A stretch of DNA of 64,000 nucleotides from CAWDDG01 sp963801065 (GCA_963801065.1 CAWDDG010000007.1:124001-188000), one strand, 5' to 3'. Counted from the first letter of the stretch, positions 1 through 8,162 are shown. Made by a program: numbers and translations. The notes: generated by a model from the letters alone, not told the origin.

Positions 1-279
1 GATCTCGGCGACGTCGCCGACGTCGTCCTGTTGTGGTGGCGCGACGGCGACGGCGACCTCGTCGACGCCCTCGTCGATGCCAAGACCGACCTCACCCAGG
101 GTGGCGTGGTGTGGTTGCTCACGCCCAAGGTCGGGCGGGCCGGTCACGTCGACCCGAGCGACGTCACCGATGCCGCACCGACGGCAGGGCTCGCGACGAC
201 GACCACCGTGTCGGCAGCCGAGGACTGGTCGGGTACCAAGCTCGTCGCGCCCAAGAGCACACGCTCCGCGCGCCGGTGA
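1..279 (+). CDS. DUF3052 family protein, C-terminal part
   Basis: The reading frame is open from the window edge to a TGA at 277-279, giving 92 residues and no start, so only the C-terminal part is present. The text resembles the actinobacterial DUF3052 family: an acidic segment followed by VVLLWWRDGDGDL, then a GGVVWLLTPKVGR strand. No biochemical function is established for this family. The stop overlaps the GTG of the peroxiredoxin stub (GTGA). In related genomes DUF3052 commonly precedes a peroxiredoxin gene, which fits this layout. Family assignment is from recognition of the text only. Confidence 0.75.
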   Translation, partial: DLGDVADVVLLWWRDGDGDLVDALVDAKTDLTQGGVVWLLTPKVGRAGHVDPSDVTDAAPTAGLATTTTVSAAEDWSGTKLVAPKSTRSARR

Positions 280-401
280 GCCTCCCGCCGATCGGGGCTC
301 CCGCCCCGGACTTCGACCTGCGCGACCAGCATGGCGCGTCGATCCACCCTTCCGACCTGCGCGGACGCGCGGTTCTCCTGGTGTTCTACTTGGCGGCCTG
401 A
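276..401 (+). pseudogene. peroxiredoxin N-terminal stub
   Basis: GTG at 276 overlaps the upstream stop. The 41-residue product begins like an AhpE/BCP-type peroxiredoxin: IGAPAPDFDLRDQHG, then the strand VLLVFY that normally leads into the catalytic PxxxTxxC loop. Here it reads VFYLAA and stops at 399-401, so the peroxidatic cysteine and the remaining 110 or so residues are missing. The next gene starts only 16 bases later. This looks like a deletion that removed most of the gene. A short functional peptide is unlikely. Confidence 0.65.
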
Positions 402-417
402 GGGAACGGAGCACGCG

Positions 418-819
418 GTGCCCTGCTACCGCTGCGGAGCGCGCCAGACCGATCCGGCCAAGGGCGCGAGCCCATGGCGTCGTGGTGTCCGCGGCGCCGA
501 ACAGGTGCTCGTCTGCCCCGACTGCCAGCGGGTGGCCGACTGGACGGCCGACCTGGAAAGGTGCCCGGTCTGCGGCTCGACGGCGCTCGTACGGCGGCTC
601 GGACGCACGGAGTGCCGCGGCTGCGAGTCGTCGTCCGAGGCCAGGCTCGAGGCCGATCCCGTGGCGGCGCGCAGCGCGTTCGACCGGCCTGGAGGGAGCG
701 ACGACAAGCTGGCCGAGGAGGTCGCTGCCGCCATCGACCGGGTGCTCGGTCGTGTCCCGGTCGTGGCCCCGCCGCGGAACGTGATCCGCGATACGCGGTG
801 GGTAGCGGTCGACCAATGA
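418..819 (+). CDS. four-CxxC zinc-ribbon protein
   Basis: 133 residues from GTG 418, preceded by GGAG 8 bases upstream. Four CxxC knuckles are visible: CYRC (residues 2-5), CPDC, CPVC and CRGC (about residue 62). This implies two tetracysteine zinc sites in the N-terminal half. The C-terminal half is acidic and helical with no recognisable domain. The start PCYRCGARQTDP followed by SPWRRGV resembles a conserved actinobacterial protein of unknown function found near DUF3052. The gene is followed by tRNA-Val after 41 bases. Function unknown; nucleic-acid or protein binding is only inferred from the ribbons. Confidence 0.7.
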   Translation: MPCYRCGARQTDPAKGASPWRRGVRGAEQVLVCPDCQRVADWTADLERCPVCGSTALVRRLGRTECRGCESSSEARLEADPVAARSAFDRPGGSDDKLAEEVAAAIDRVLGRVPVVAPPRNVIRDTRWVAVDQ

Positions 820-860
820 GATCGCCGTGGCCGGCGAGGTACCCTGAGCGTCCTTGTCGA

Positions 861-935
861 GGGCGCATAGCTCAGCGGAAGAGCACCCGCCTTACAAGCG
901 GGGGGTCACAGGTTCGATCCCTGTTGCGCCCACCA
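861..935 (+). tRNA. tRNA-Val(UAC)
   Basis: The acceptor stem GGGCGCA (861-867) pairs with TGCGCCC (925-931), and A932 plus an encoded CCA (933-935) follow. The anticodon arm is CCCGC/GCGGG with loop CTTACAA, so the anticodon is TAC (893-895), which reads GUA valine codons. The T arm carries GGTTCGATCC. A degraded copy of the 3' half is present at about 2779-2818, suggesting this gene once served as an integration site. Confidence 0.97.
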
Positions 936-943
936 CCAGCGGA

Positions 944-960
944 AACGCGTGTCACGCGTT
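944..960 (+). terminator. short hairpin after tRNA-Val
   Basis: AACGCGT (944-950) and ACGCGTT (954-960) form a 7-bp stem with a 3-base loop, 9 bases after the tRNA. There is no T run. It also lies just beyond the stop of the converging gene at 969, so it could serve either strand. Weak support. Confidence 0.3.
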
Positions 961-968
961 GACGATAG

Positions 969-1274
969 CTACGCGAAACCGCCGGTTGGTTCGGCCGCGT
1001 GGTTGGCATTACCCGCGCGGAGGTTGAAGCGCAGGTACCAGAGCAGCAGCAGGCCCGTGGCCACCAGATAGAAGCCGTGCAACGCCCAAACCGGACCGGC
1101 CGGAAGACTGAAGACATAGATCGAGTGCACCAGGTTGCCCAGATTGCTGAGCACGATGTTGCCGAGGCTGTAGGACGCCAGATCCCTTGTCCTGCGGGCT
1201 TTGATCAGCATCGGAAGCATGCTGGTCGCGAAGATGACCGTCGAGACCGTGCCGGCGATGAGCGGCAGATCCAT
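969..1274 (-). CDS. SemiSWEET-like PQ-loop membrane protein
   Basis: 101 residues with three predicted membrane helices (about residues 3-22, 38-58 and 63-84). This is the size and topology of bacterial SemiSWEET half-transporters, which dimerise to move sugars across the membrane. The family is usually marked by a PQ motif in helix 1; here the equivalent position reads SMLPMLIKARRTRDLASYS, with P and the following charged loop kept. The ATG at 1274 is preceded by GGAGG (GGGGAGGTGCGTC). The gene sits alone between tRNA-Val and a gene-poor stretch, on what may be a relic of an integrated element. Substrate unknown. Confidence 0.65.
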   Translation of the reverse strand: MDLPLIAGTVSTVIFATSMLPMLIKARRTRDLASYSLGNIVLSNLGNLVHSIYVFSLPAGPVWALHGFYLVATGLLLLWYLRFNLRAGNANHAAEPTGGFA

Positions 1275-1740
1275 GACGCACCTCCCCGTCCGGGCACGTG
1301 AGCGGTTCCGAAGCTGGTATTGGCCATCCCGTGCAGGCTCTCTCGTTGGGACGTAGAAGCTGACCGGCCGACCTCGACATGTTGGGGGTGAAGAGGCACC
1401 GTGAAATACATGATCTTGATCCAGAGCAACCCGGTCCGGTGAGCTAGGGCAGCGGTTCTCCGACGCCGAACGCGCCGAGGGTTGGCACAGCTTCCCCGTG
1501 GCGAGCGCCCACCCCGTCGCTCGCCCAATGTGCCCGTCGTGTAGTCCTTCATTCGCGAACGACGAACGACGGCGACAACGTCATCAACGCGTACCTACAT
1601 GGCCGCCGGCCACGAGCGCGGCGAGGGTAGGGGGCCATGAGGCCTACGCGAACGGACATCCTGCTCCTACCTGTTCGCTCCCGCGCATCCATCGCTGGTA
1701 CCTCAGCGCGGATTCTTCGGGTGGCACCATTGGTGAGTAG
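1275..1740. other. 466-base stretch without a gene
   Basis: I see no frame with a plausible start, ribosome site and family resemblance on either strand. The open frames present are Arg- and Pro-rich translations typical of GC-rich noncoding DNA. The first bases must hold the promoter of the minus-strand SemiSWEET gene. The stretch lies between tRNA-Val and its degraded 3' copy. Confidence 0.5.
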
Positions 1741-1880
1741 GTGGCCTTCGTGCCTGTGAGGCTCTGCCTCGACGTGCCCGACGAGCCGTGCGGCCGGCTC
1801 GTGGACGTTCGCGAGGGGTCGCGGTGTCCGGAGCATGCGAGCGAGTTCGAGCGGCGCCGCGACCGGGCCCTGGCGGTCAC
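1741..1880 (+). pseudogene. possible remnant of a phage-type HNH protein N-terminus
   Basis: A GTG frame reads RLCLDVPDEPCGRLV, then GSRCPEHASEFERRRDR. This resembles the zinc-binding leader (Cys pair, then RCPEH plus a basic helix) seen at the start of many phage HNH endonucleases. Nothing resembling the HNH catalytic core follows, and the frame degenerates after about residue 45. If real it is a relic, consistent with an element integrated at tRNA-Val. Low confidence, because the resemblance is short. Confidence 0.25.
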
Positions 1881-1922
1881 CGACTCACCGCGTCCTCCCC
1901 GAGCCGCCGTCTCGCGACAGGC

Positions 1923-2675
1923 TCAGCGAAACGACCATTCCACGGTGACGGTGACCGCCAGCGGCTGGCGCCCTGGCTCGATCGGGACCGCTGATGCGAA
2001 GGACTCGTTGGCTCCGGCGGCCAGGAGCTGCTCCTCCAGCCCGTAGCCGGGCATCGTCTCGGTGACACTCACGACCTGGCCGAGCGTCCGACCGGCCTCA
2101 GCGGCATACAGCTCCGCCTTGGCCTGGGCGTCGGCGAACGCCTTCTGGCGCGCCGCGGCGAGTAGCGCGTCGTCCTCCTCGACCTCGAACGACACCCCGA
2201 ACAGCTGGGCGGCGTCGCCGCCTGCTGCAATGCCGGCGGAGATAAGCGCTCCAGCTTCGGAAATGGTCCGAATGCTCGCGGTGAGTCCTTCATTCACTGC
2301 GTAACCAGTGATTCTCCCCTGCTTGCCGTGAGTGGGATGGATGCCCGCATTGGACGTCTGGATGTCGGCCGTGGCCATGCCGCCACCAACGAGCGCGTCC
2401 TGCATCCGTGTCATCGCGGCATTGGCAAGACTCAGGGCCTCGTCGACGGTGGCTGCACTGGCCCTGACCCCGAAGTCTGCGCGCAACGTGTCGGGCACGC
2501 CGAGAACCTCGCCCGTGGCGCTCACCAGCACGCCCTGTCGGGCACGATCAACAGGCGTCTCCGGGGTAGCGCTGGCCGAGGCGGCGACCGAACGATTGCC
2601 GAGCAGCCACGACGTGAGCGCTACGAGCAGTACCACAGTGAGGAGCAGCACAACGGTGGAGCGTGACCGGGTCAT
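1923..2675 (-). CDS. SIMPL domain protein (DUF541)
   Basis: 250 residues. An N-terminal hydrophobic segment (residues 8-26, STVVLLLTVVLLVALTSWLL) acts as a signal peptide or anchor, so the protein is probably exported or membrane-tethered. The rest matches the SIMPL/DUF541 (YggE-like) fold: GVLVSATGEVLGVPDTLRAD, a central helix rich in Ala, and the C-terminal PIEPGRQPLAVTVTVEW strand typical of the family. Some SIMPL proteins are linked to oxidative stress or signalling, but the molecular role is unclear. ATG at 2675 is in a GAGGGGTCGCGAGATG context. Confidence 0.8.
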   Translation of the reverse strand: MTRSRSTVVLLLTVVLLVALTSWLLGNRSVAASASATPETPVDRARQGVLVSATGEVLGVPDTLRADFGVRASAATVDEALSLANAAMTRMQDALVGGGMATADIQTSNAGIHPTHGKQGRITGYAVNEGLTASIRTISEAGALISAGIAAGGDAAQLFGVSFEVEEDDALLAAARQKAFADAQAKAELYAAEAGRTLGQVVSVTETMPGYGLEEQLLAAGANESFASAVPIEPGRQPLAVTVTVEWSFR

Positions 2676-2768
2676 CTCGCGACCCCTCTCAGGTGATGTC
2701 GCTTGGACGCGACACGTCGCCCAGCGGTTCCGCCACCGGCGACGGTCACGCTGGTCAGCGACCCGGTA

Positions 2769-2818
2769 GCTTCGCTGACAAGCGCGGGGTCACCGGTTAG
2801 ATCCCAGTTGGCCCACCA
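2769..2818 (+). repeat. degraded tRNA-Val 3' half (possible attachment-site relic)
   Basis: From about 2779 the text runs ACAAGCGCGGGGTCAC, a damaged T loop (GGTTAGATCCC) and GGCCCACCA. It aligns with 894-935 of tRNA-Val over about 40 bases with five or six differences, including one lost base. There is no acceptor 5' half, so it is not a functional tRNA. The bases just before it (GCTTCGCTGACA) look more like a GAC-anticodon valine tRNA, so the source copy may have been another tRNA-Val. It marks the far end of a 1.9 kb insert. Confidence 0.55.
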
Positions 2819-2902
2819 ATCCGTCCGCTCCCATGTGCGGGCATGTGACGTCCACCGATGACGTGATACCGGGGAGCTGCCTGCGCAGGTAGGGTCCGGC
2901 AG

Positions 2903-4054
2903 GTGCCGACTCTCGCCGAGGTCGTGGCGACGATGGACCGGTTGTACGACCCTGCGCGTGCGGAGTCGTGGGACGCGATCGGCCTGGTGTGCGGCGATCC
3001 GGGGGCCCAGGTTCAGCGCATCCTGTTCGCCGTCGACCCGGTCGCCGTGGTGGCGGACGAGGCGGTGTCCTGGGGTGCAGACCTGATCGTCACGCACCAC
3101 CCGTTGTTCCTGCGGCCGGTCCATGGTGTCGCGGCGACGACCTCGAAGGGCCGGCTGGTCCACCGGCTCGTCTCCAGCGGGGTCGCGCTCCACGTCGCGC
3201 ACACGAACGCCGACAGCGCCGACCCGGGGGTGTCCGACTCACTCGCCGCGGCCGTCGGCATCACGGACCTCCACCCACTGGCGCCTCAGCCCGGCGACCA
3301 CGTGGACAAGCTGGTCGTATTCGTCCCCGAGCCCGACACCGACCGCGTTCTCGATGCGCTGGCAGCAGCCGGAGCGGGACGCATCGGCGCGTACGAGCGG
3401 TGTGCGTGGACGGCGTCGGGTACGGGGACGTTCAGGCCCAAGGCCGGCGCGCAGCCGACAATCGGAACCGTCGGAGCCGTCGAGCGCGTGGCCGAGGCAC
3501 GCGTCGAGATGGTGCTTCCTCGAACGGCGCGGCGGGCGGTCGTCGCCGCGCTGCGCACCGCCCACCCGTACGAGGAGCCGGCATTCGACATCTACGAGCT
3601 GGCGGAGCAGCTCGGCCCGACCGGTATCGGGAGAATCGGAACGTTGGAGCCAGCTGAGCCGCTCGCGGCATTCGTCCAGCGGGTGTCCCGCGCCCTGCCG
3701 CCAACGGCCGCAGGTGTACGCGCCGCAGGCTCCCCTGAGACGCCGATCCGATCAGTGGCCGTGTGCGGCGGAGCTGGTGACTCGCTGCTCGCTGCCGCTC
3801 GCAGCGCCGGCGTCGACGCTTACGTCACAGCAGATCTGCGGCACCATCCGGCATCCGAGGCTCGGGAGGACGGTCCGCCCGCCCTCGTCGACGTCGCTCA
3901 TTGGGCCAGCGAGTGGCCGTGGCTGGTGGACGCCGCACGCCGTCTCCAGGACGAGCTTCTGGCGGCGGGCAGTACGGTGGAGATGCGGGTCTCCACGACA
4001 CCCACGGACCCGTGGAACCTGCATGCAGCGCCCTTGGAGGGGAGCCACTTCTGA
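2903..4054 (+). CDS. Nif3-like dinuclear metal centre protein
   Basis: 383 residues starting at GTG 2903, the usual length for the long Nif3/YqfO form with an inserted central domain. The N-terminal Nif3 part has WDAIGLVCGDP, the metal-binding VTHHPLFLRP (about residues 64-73) and HVAHTNAD (about 98-105). The central domain ends in AHPYEEPAFDIYEL. The C-terminal Nif3 part has VAVCGGAGDSL and VDVAHWASE, completing the dimetal site. Members form toroidal hexamers with two divalent metals; some act as GTP cyclohydrolase-like or phosphatase enzymes, but the role here is open. It leads an overlapping three-gene operon, the same order as in mycobacteria. Confidence 0.9.
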   Translation: MPTLAEVVATMDRLYDPARAESWDAIGLVCGDPGAQVQRILFAVDPVAVVADEAVSWGADLIVTHHPLFLRPVHGVAATTSKGRLVHRLVSSGVALHVAHTNADSADPGVSDSLAAAVGITDLHPLAPQPGDHVDKLVVFVPEPDTDRVLDALAAAGAGRIGAYERCAWTASGTGTFRPKAGAQPTIGTVGAVERVAEARVEMVLPRTARRAVVAALRTAHPYEEPAFDIYELAEQLGPTGIGRIGTLEPAEPLAAFVQRVSRALPPTAAGVRAAGSPETPIRSVAVCGGAGDSLLAAARSAGVDAYVTADLRHHPASEAREDGPPALVDVAHWASEWPWLVDAARRLQDELLAAGSTVEMRVSTTPTDPWNLHAAPLEGSHF

Positions 4055-4794
4055 ACGCCGATCCCGCCGCCCAGCAACGCCTACTGGATCTGCAAGCCGT
4101 CGACATCAAGCTCGACCGGCTCACCCACCGGCGGAACAGCCTTCCCGCGGTCGCCGAGCTTGAGTCGCTCGCCGCCGACCATGCGAAGCTCCGTGACAGC
4201 GAGGTGGCGATCGCGACCGAGATGGCCGACCTCGAGCGCGAGCAGGAACGTGCCGACGCCGATGTCGAGCAGGTCCGGCAACGCAAAGACCGTGACCAGA
4301 GGCGTCTCGACGCGGGCCAGGTGTCATCGCCCAAGGAGCTCGAGAGTCTCCAGAGCGAGATCGCCTCGCTCAACCGCCGTCAGGCGACTCTGGAGGAGGC
4401 GGAGCTCGAGATCATGGAGCGGCTCGAGGACGCTCAGAAACGCCACGAGCAGGTGACGAGGGAACGCGAAGAGGTCGCACAGCGGGCCCAGGAGGTTCAG
4501 CGTTCCCGCAATGCGGCGTGGGCCGAGATCGACAATGACGCCGAGGTCGCGCAGCAGCACCGTGAAGCCATGGTCGCCGACATCCCGGCCGAACTGCTCG
4601 CGCTCTACGACAAGATCCGCGCCGAACACGGCGGCATCGGCGCGGCCGAACTGCGTCAACGCCGCTGCGAGGGCTGCAGGATCACCATCGACCCTGCGGA
4701 CCTGAACCGCATCCGCACCGCTGCGCCCGATGCCGTCATCCGCTGCGAGGAGTGCCGGCGGATCCTGGTCCGAACCGCCGAGTCAGGGCTGTGA
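4051..4794 (+). CDS. coiled-coil zinc-ribbon protein (C4-type)
   Basis: About 247 residues. The N-terminal two thirds are a long charged coiled-coil hairpin (heptad-like runs from about residue 20 to 170). The C-terminus has two CxxC pairs, CEGC and CEEC, about 30 residues apart, forming a zinc ribbon. This is the CT398-like architecture found next to Nif3 in Actinobacteria. I place the start at CTG 4051, overlapping the Nif3 TGA, because GGAGGGGAG lies 7-15 bases upstream and homologs begin near ADPAAQxRLLDLQ. The only longer in-frame start is a TTG at 3901, deep inside Nif3. The use of CTG is unusual and inferred. Proposed role in the family: nucleic-acid-associated chaperone. Confidence 0.85.
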   Translation: MNADPAAQQRLLDLQAVDIKLDRLTHRRNSLPAVAELESLAADHAKLRDSEVAIATEMADLEREQERADADVEQVRQRKDRDQRRLDAGQVSSPKELESLQSEIASLNRRQATLEEAELEIMERLEDAQKRHEQVTREREEVAQRAQEVQRSRNAAWAEIDNDAEVAQQHREAMVADIPAELLALYDKIRAEHGGIGAAELRQRRCEGCRITIDPADLNRIRTAAPDAVIRCEECRRILVRTAESGL

Positions 4795-5900
4795 CCCCAC
4801 CACGCCGGCTGATCGTCGAGGCCGACGGAGGGTCGCGCGGCAATCCAGGGCCGGCCGCTTACGGCGCCCTCGTGCGCGACGCCGAGACCGGCGACGTGCT
4901 GGCCGAACGCGCTGAGACGCTGGGCGTCACGACGAACAACGTCGCGGAGTACCGCGGGCTCATCGCGGGCCTGGAGGCAGCGCGCGGGATCGACTCCGAG
5001 GCCGTCGTCGAGGCACGCCTGGACTCCAAGCTCGTCGTCGAGCAGATGTCGGGTCGATGGAAGATCAAGAACGCCGACCTCCAACCGCTGGCTCTCGAGG
5101 CGCGGCGGCTTCTGCCCCACGACCGGGTCACGTACACGTGGGTCCCGCGGGCGCAGAACGCGCACGCCGACCGGCTGCTCAACGCCGCGCTCGACGACGA
5201 CGGCCCGTCACGAGGACTGGTCGCGCCACCGGAGGCGCTACCCGAGCCGACCGCCCCGCCGAACCGCTTGGTCGGCTGGGCACCGGAGCTCGGCGTGCCG
5301 ACGACGCTGCTGCTTCTGCGCCACGGCCAGACGCCGCTGACGGCGGCGAAACGGTTCAGCGGGTCCGACGTCGAAGGCCCGCCGCTGGACGACGTCGGCC
5401 GTGACCAGGCGCTGCAGGCGGCGACAGCCCTTTCCACGAGCGGTGCCGTCGCGGTCGTGGCCTCGCCGATGCTGCGGACGCGCCAGACCGCGGACACCGT
5501 CGCCCGCGAATTCGGCGTCGAGGTCCGGGTCGACGAGGGCTGGCGCGAATGCGCGTTCGGCGAGTGGGACGGCCTGACATTCGCCGAGGTCGGTGAGCGT
5601 TACCCGGAGGAGCTCGCCGCGTGGCTCGGCTCACCCGGAGCCACGCCGCCGGGCGGCGAGGCGCTGGACACGATGGTGCGCCGCGTGAGTGTCGCGCGCG
5701 ACCGGACTCTGGCCCGATATCCGGGCCAGTCGGTCGTCGTTGTCACCCACTCGATGCCGATCCGGGCCATCGTCAGGCTGGCCCTCGACGCACCGGAGCA
5801 AGCGATGTTCCGGATGCAGCCCGCGCCTGGGTCGATCACTGAGGTACAGGTCTACCCCGACGGCACGACCTCGATGATCGGGTTCAGCCGCGTGCCGTGA
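4791..5900 (+). CDS. bifunctional RNase HI / histidine (acid) phosphatase
   Basis: 369 residues from GTG 4791, which overlaps the previous stop (GTGA). Residues 1-140 are an RNase HI domain: EADGGSRGNPGPAAYG with the first catalytic Asp, NVAEYRGLIAGLEAA with the Glu, a DSKLVVEQM Asp, and AHADRLLNAA near the end. A linker follows. Residues about 165-369 are a histidine phosphatase: LLLRHGQTPLT supplies the RHG catalytic motif, then SPMLRTRQTADT, ECAFGEWDG and VVVTHSMPI with the second His. In M. tuberculosis the equivalent (Rv2228c) couples RNase H activity to a phosphatase implicated in alpha-ribazole phosphate processing. Third gene of the operon. Confidence 0.92.
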   Translation: MTPPRRLIVEADGGSRGNPGPAAYGALVRDAETGDVLAERAETLGVTTNNVAEYRGLIAGLEAARGIDSEAVVEARLDSKLVVEQMSGRWKIKNADLQPLALEARRLLPHDRVTYTWVPRAQNAHADRLLNAALDDDGPSRGLVAPPEALPEPTAPPNRLVGWAPELGVPTTLLLLRHGQTPLTAAKRFSGSDVEGPPLDDVGRDQALQAATALSTSGAVAVVASPMLRTRQTADTVAREFGVEVRVDEGWRECAFGEWDGLTFAEVGERYPEELAAWLGSPGATPPGGEALDTMVRRVSVARDRTLARYPGQSVVVVTHSMPIRAIVRLALDAPEQAMFRMQPAPGSITEVQVYPDGTTSMIGFSRVP

Positions 5901-6052
5901 GCAGGTCGGCCGCGTGGCAAGGCAGGCAGCCCGAGGGTGTGCCAGTGCTGCGCGTCGACGAGCACCATCGGCAAAGCACAGGTCGCTCGGGCCACCCCGT
6001 GGAGGCCGTGCGGCGGGTTCATGATCGCCGGAGGATCTCCGGGTGGGCCGGT
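5901..6052. other. intergenic, no gene seen
   Basis: Between the phosphatase stop and repeat copy A. No plausible gene on either strand. The stretch between copy A and the DUF559 fragment (6140-6314) is likewise empty of recognisable features. Confidence 0.5.
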
Positions 6053-6139
6053 TGGCACGCTCAAGCGCTGTTAATGGCACGCTCGACCGCTACTCCAGCG
6101 CCCGATTTAGCCTGGTATGTGGAGCAGTCCAGCGTGCCA
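6053..6139 (+). repeat. 87-base three-box element, copy A
   Basis: Box 1 TGGCACGCT (6053-6061), box 2 TGGCACGCT (6075-6083) and box 3 AGCGTGCCA (6131-6139), the last being the reverse complement of boxes 1 and 2. The spacing (22 bases box to box, 65 bases from box 2 start to box 3 end) is identical in copies B (15641) and C (59401). It lies between the 3' ends of two converging reading frames. Similarity to copy B continues past box 3 for about 22 bases (CATACGCGCCTCG against CATTCGGGCCTCG). Function unknown. Confidence 0.85.
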
Positions 6140-6314
6140 TACGCGCCTCGGGTGGCGACACCAAGCCCAACATCGCCGCGTCGAGGACGGCCCATGACCC
6201 GACCGCTTCCTCGACCCTGGCTTGACGTCTGCCACCGTCGCCCTCGTCTTGTGGCTGGTTGTGCACGTGTCCGGGGCCCGGGACAGGTTGACATCCCGCC
6301 ACAAGACGATCGAT

Positions 6315-6680
6315 CTACCAGGCCATGGGTGGCAGCGGGCGCCGGAAGTCCTCGTCGCGCAGGGCGGACGTGGGCCGGAGGCCCGTCAATGCGGTGATGT
6401 CGGCGACGATCAGCTCGCGATCTCGTCGGACGGACTGCGCGCCGTACCTGAGTAGTGGTAGCCCGGCGCGGGTGAGCGAGTTCTCGCGGCGGTTGTCGGC
6501 CTGCCGTTGCTCTGCTTCGCCGTGGTACGCGCCGTCGTACTCCAAGCCGAGCACGGGGCTCCTCGCGACGATCACCAGGTCTGGATAGCCCAACAATGTC
6601 GGCGGGGTGCCCGCGAAGACCGCGCAACATGCTGACCGTAACGGGGCCATCGCTTCGCACGCCGTTAGTCTGCGGCCCAT
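6315..6680 (-). pseudogene. DUF559 (Vsr-like fold) protein, C-terminal fragment
   Basis: 121 residues match the C-terminal catalytic domain of actinobacterial DUF559 proteins: YPDLVIVARSPVLGLEYDGAYH, then RRENSLTRAGLPLLRYG and an arginine-rich end. The family has a PD-(D/E)XK/Vsr nuclease-like fold; the Asp of PDLV and the Glu of LEYDG are kept. Full-length members are near 280-300 residues, often with an N-terminal winged-helix (AbiEi-like) part. That part is missing, because the 5' end runs straight into the divergent RNB ribonuclease gene at 6679. I read this as a 5'-truncated remnant. Confidence 0.6.
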
Positions 6681-8127
6681 GCCAGCACGTCACATCCGCC
6701 TGGCGGTCGCCCGCGCCGACCGGCTCCGCGCCGCGTTGGACAAGGTCGGCGCCGAGCTCGAGGTGCCGGGTGAGTTCCCGGCCGACGCGCGGGACGAAGC
6801 TGCGCGCGCCACGGAGGCGGCCAGGACGCCGGAGGACGATCTCACCGACGTGCCGTTCGTGACGATCGACCCGCCGGAGTCGATGGACCTCGACCAGGCC
6901 ATGCATCTGTCCCGGTCCGGTGACGGCTACGTCGTGCGCTACGCCATCGCCGACGTTGCCGCCTTCGTCGAGCCGGGCGGAGCCGTCGACGCCGAGGCGC
7001 ACCGGCGGGGTGTCACGTTCTACGGCCCGGACCGCCGGGCACCGTTGCATCCGGTCGAGCTGTCCGAGGGCGTGGCGAGCCTGCTGCCCGGTGAGGACCG
7101 GCCGGCTCTGGTCTGGGAGATGCGGCTGGACTCGTCCGGCGAGCTCACCGACACGCTGCTGCGGCGCGCACTCGTCCGCAGCAGGGCGAAGCTGTCCTAC
7201 GAGGGTGTGCAGCGGGACCTTGCTGCCGAGACGGCGGGAGAGATGCTCGCCCTGCTGCCGGAGGTCGGGAGGCTACGGGAGGAGCTGGAACACGCGAGGG
7301 GTGGCGTCTCCCTCCCGGTCCCGCAGCAGGAGATCGTGGTCGAGAACGGCGGCTACTCGCTCGAGTACCGGCGCCCGATGCCTGTCGAGGGGTGGAACGC
7401 TCAGCTTTCGCTCCTGACCGGGATGGCCGCGGCGTCGTTGATGCAGGAGGGCGGCATCGGCGTCCTCCGTACGCTGCCCAAGGCCCGACCCCATGATGTG
7501 GCCCGTCTCCGGCGCACCGCGAAGGCGCTGCGGATCGACTGGCCGAAGGACCTCCCGTACCCGGAGTTGATCCGGTCGCTGGACCAGACCCAGGCTTCGC
7601 ACGCGGCATTCAGCAACGAGGCGACCGCCTTGTTCCGCGGGGCAGGGTACGTCGCGTTCGACGGGTCCGTGCCCGACGACGTGGGTCACGCGGCGATCGC
7701 AGCCGAATACGCCCACGTGACGGCGCCGTTGCGCCGACTGGTCGACCGGTACGGGCTGGAGATCTGCGCCTCCGTGTCGGCCGGCGTCGAGGTTCCCGTC
7801 TGGGTCCGTGCCGCGCTCTCCAGCCTGCCGGAGGTGATGGCCGAGACGGGGCGACGGTCGGGTGCGTACGAAGCCGCGTGTGTGGCGGCCGTCGAGGCCG
7901 CTGTCCTGACCGGCCGGGAGGGCGAGCTGTTCGCCGGCGTCGTCGTCGACGTCGAGACGAAGGACGTCCGCGGGGAGGTCGTCATCCAGGAACCTGCCGT
8001 GCGCGGCCGGGTGAGCGGCGACGACCTGCCGCTCGGCGATGACGTATCCGTGCGCCTGGTGGAAGCATCGATCGAGACGCGCCGGATCACTTTCGCCCTG
8101 GTGCAGCCGACGGCCGGGCCAGGATGA
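6679..8127 (+). CDS. RNB-domain exoribonuclease (RNase II/R family)
   Basis: 482 residues. I prefer ATG 6679 (MPARHIRLAVAR) to an upstream in-frame TTG at 6607, because homologs begin here. The RNB catalytic core is clear: VTIDPPESMDLDQAM (about residues 56-70), with acidic residues that bind Mg2+, then YAIADVAAFVEPG and VTFYGPDRRAPLHP. The end carries a short OB-like segment (about 415-475). The protein lacks the N-terminal cold-shock domains of E. coli RNase R/II, as is typical of this shorter actinobacterial form. Predicted role: processive 3'-5' hydrolysis of RNA in the cytoplasm. Confidence 0.9.
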   Translation: MPARHIRLAVARADRLRAALDKVGAELEVPGEFPADARDEAARATEAARTPEDDLTDVPFVTIDPPESMDLDQAMHLSRSGDGYVVRYAIADVAAFVEPGGAVDAEAHRRGVTFYGPDRRAPLHPVELSEGVASLLPGEDRPALVWEMRLDSSGELTDTLLRRALVRSRAKLSYEGVQRDLAAETAGEMLALLPEVGRLREELEHARGGVSLPVPQQEIVVENGGYSLEYRRPMPVEGWNAQLSLLTGMAAASLMQEGGIGVLRTLPKARPHDVARLRRTAKALRIDWPKDLPYPELIRSLDQTQASHAAFSNEATALFRGAGYVAFDGSVPDDVGHAAIAAEYAHVTAPLRRLVDRYGLEICASVSAGVEVPVWVRAALSSLPEVMAETGRRSGAYEAACVAAVEAAVLTGREGELFAGVVVDVETKDVRGEVVIQEPAVRGRVSGDDLPLGDDVSVRLVEASIETRRITFALVQPTAGPG

Positions 8128-8162
8128 GCGCCCGCGGTCCCGCTCGCATGGTTCCGACAGGG

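Noticed and set aside
2672..3202. A 176-codon minus frame over the Nif3 gene start
   Set aside because: Antisense to the well-supported Nif3 coding region, with no motif.
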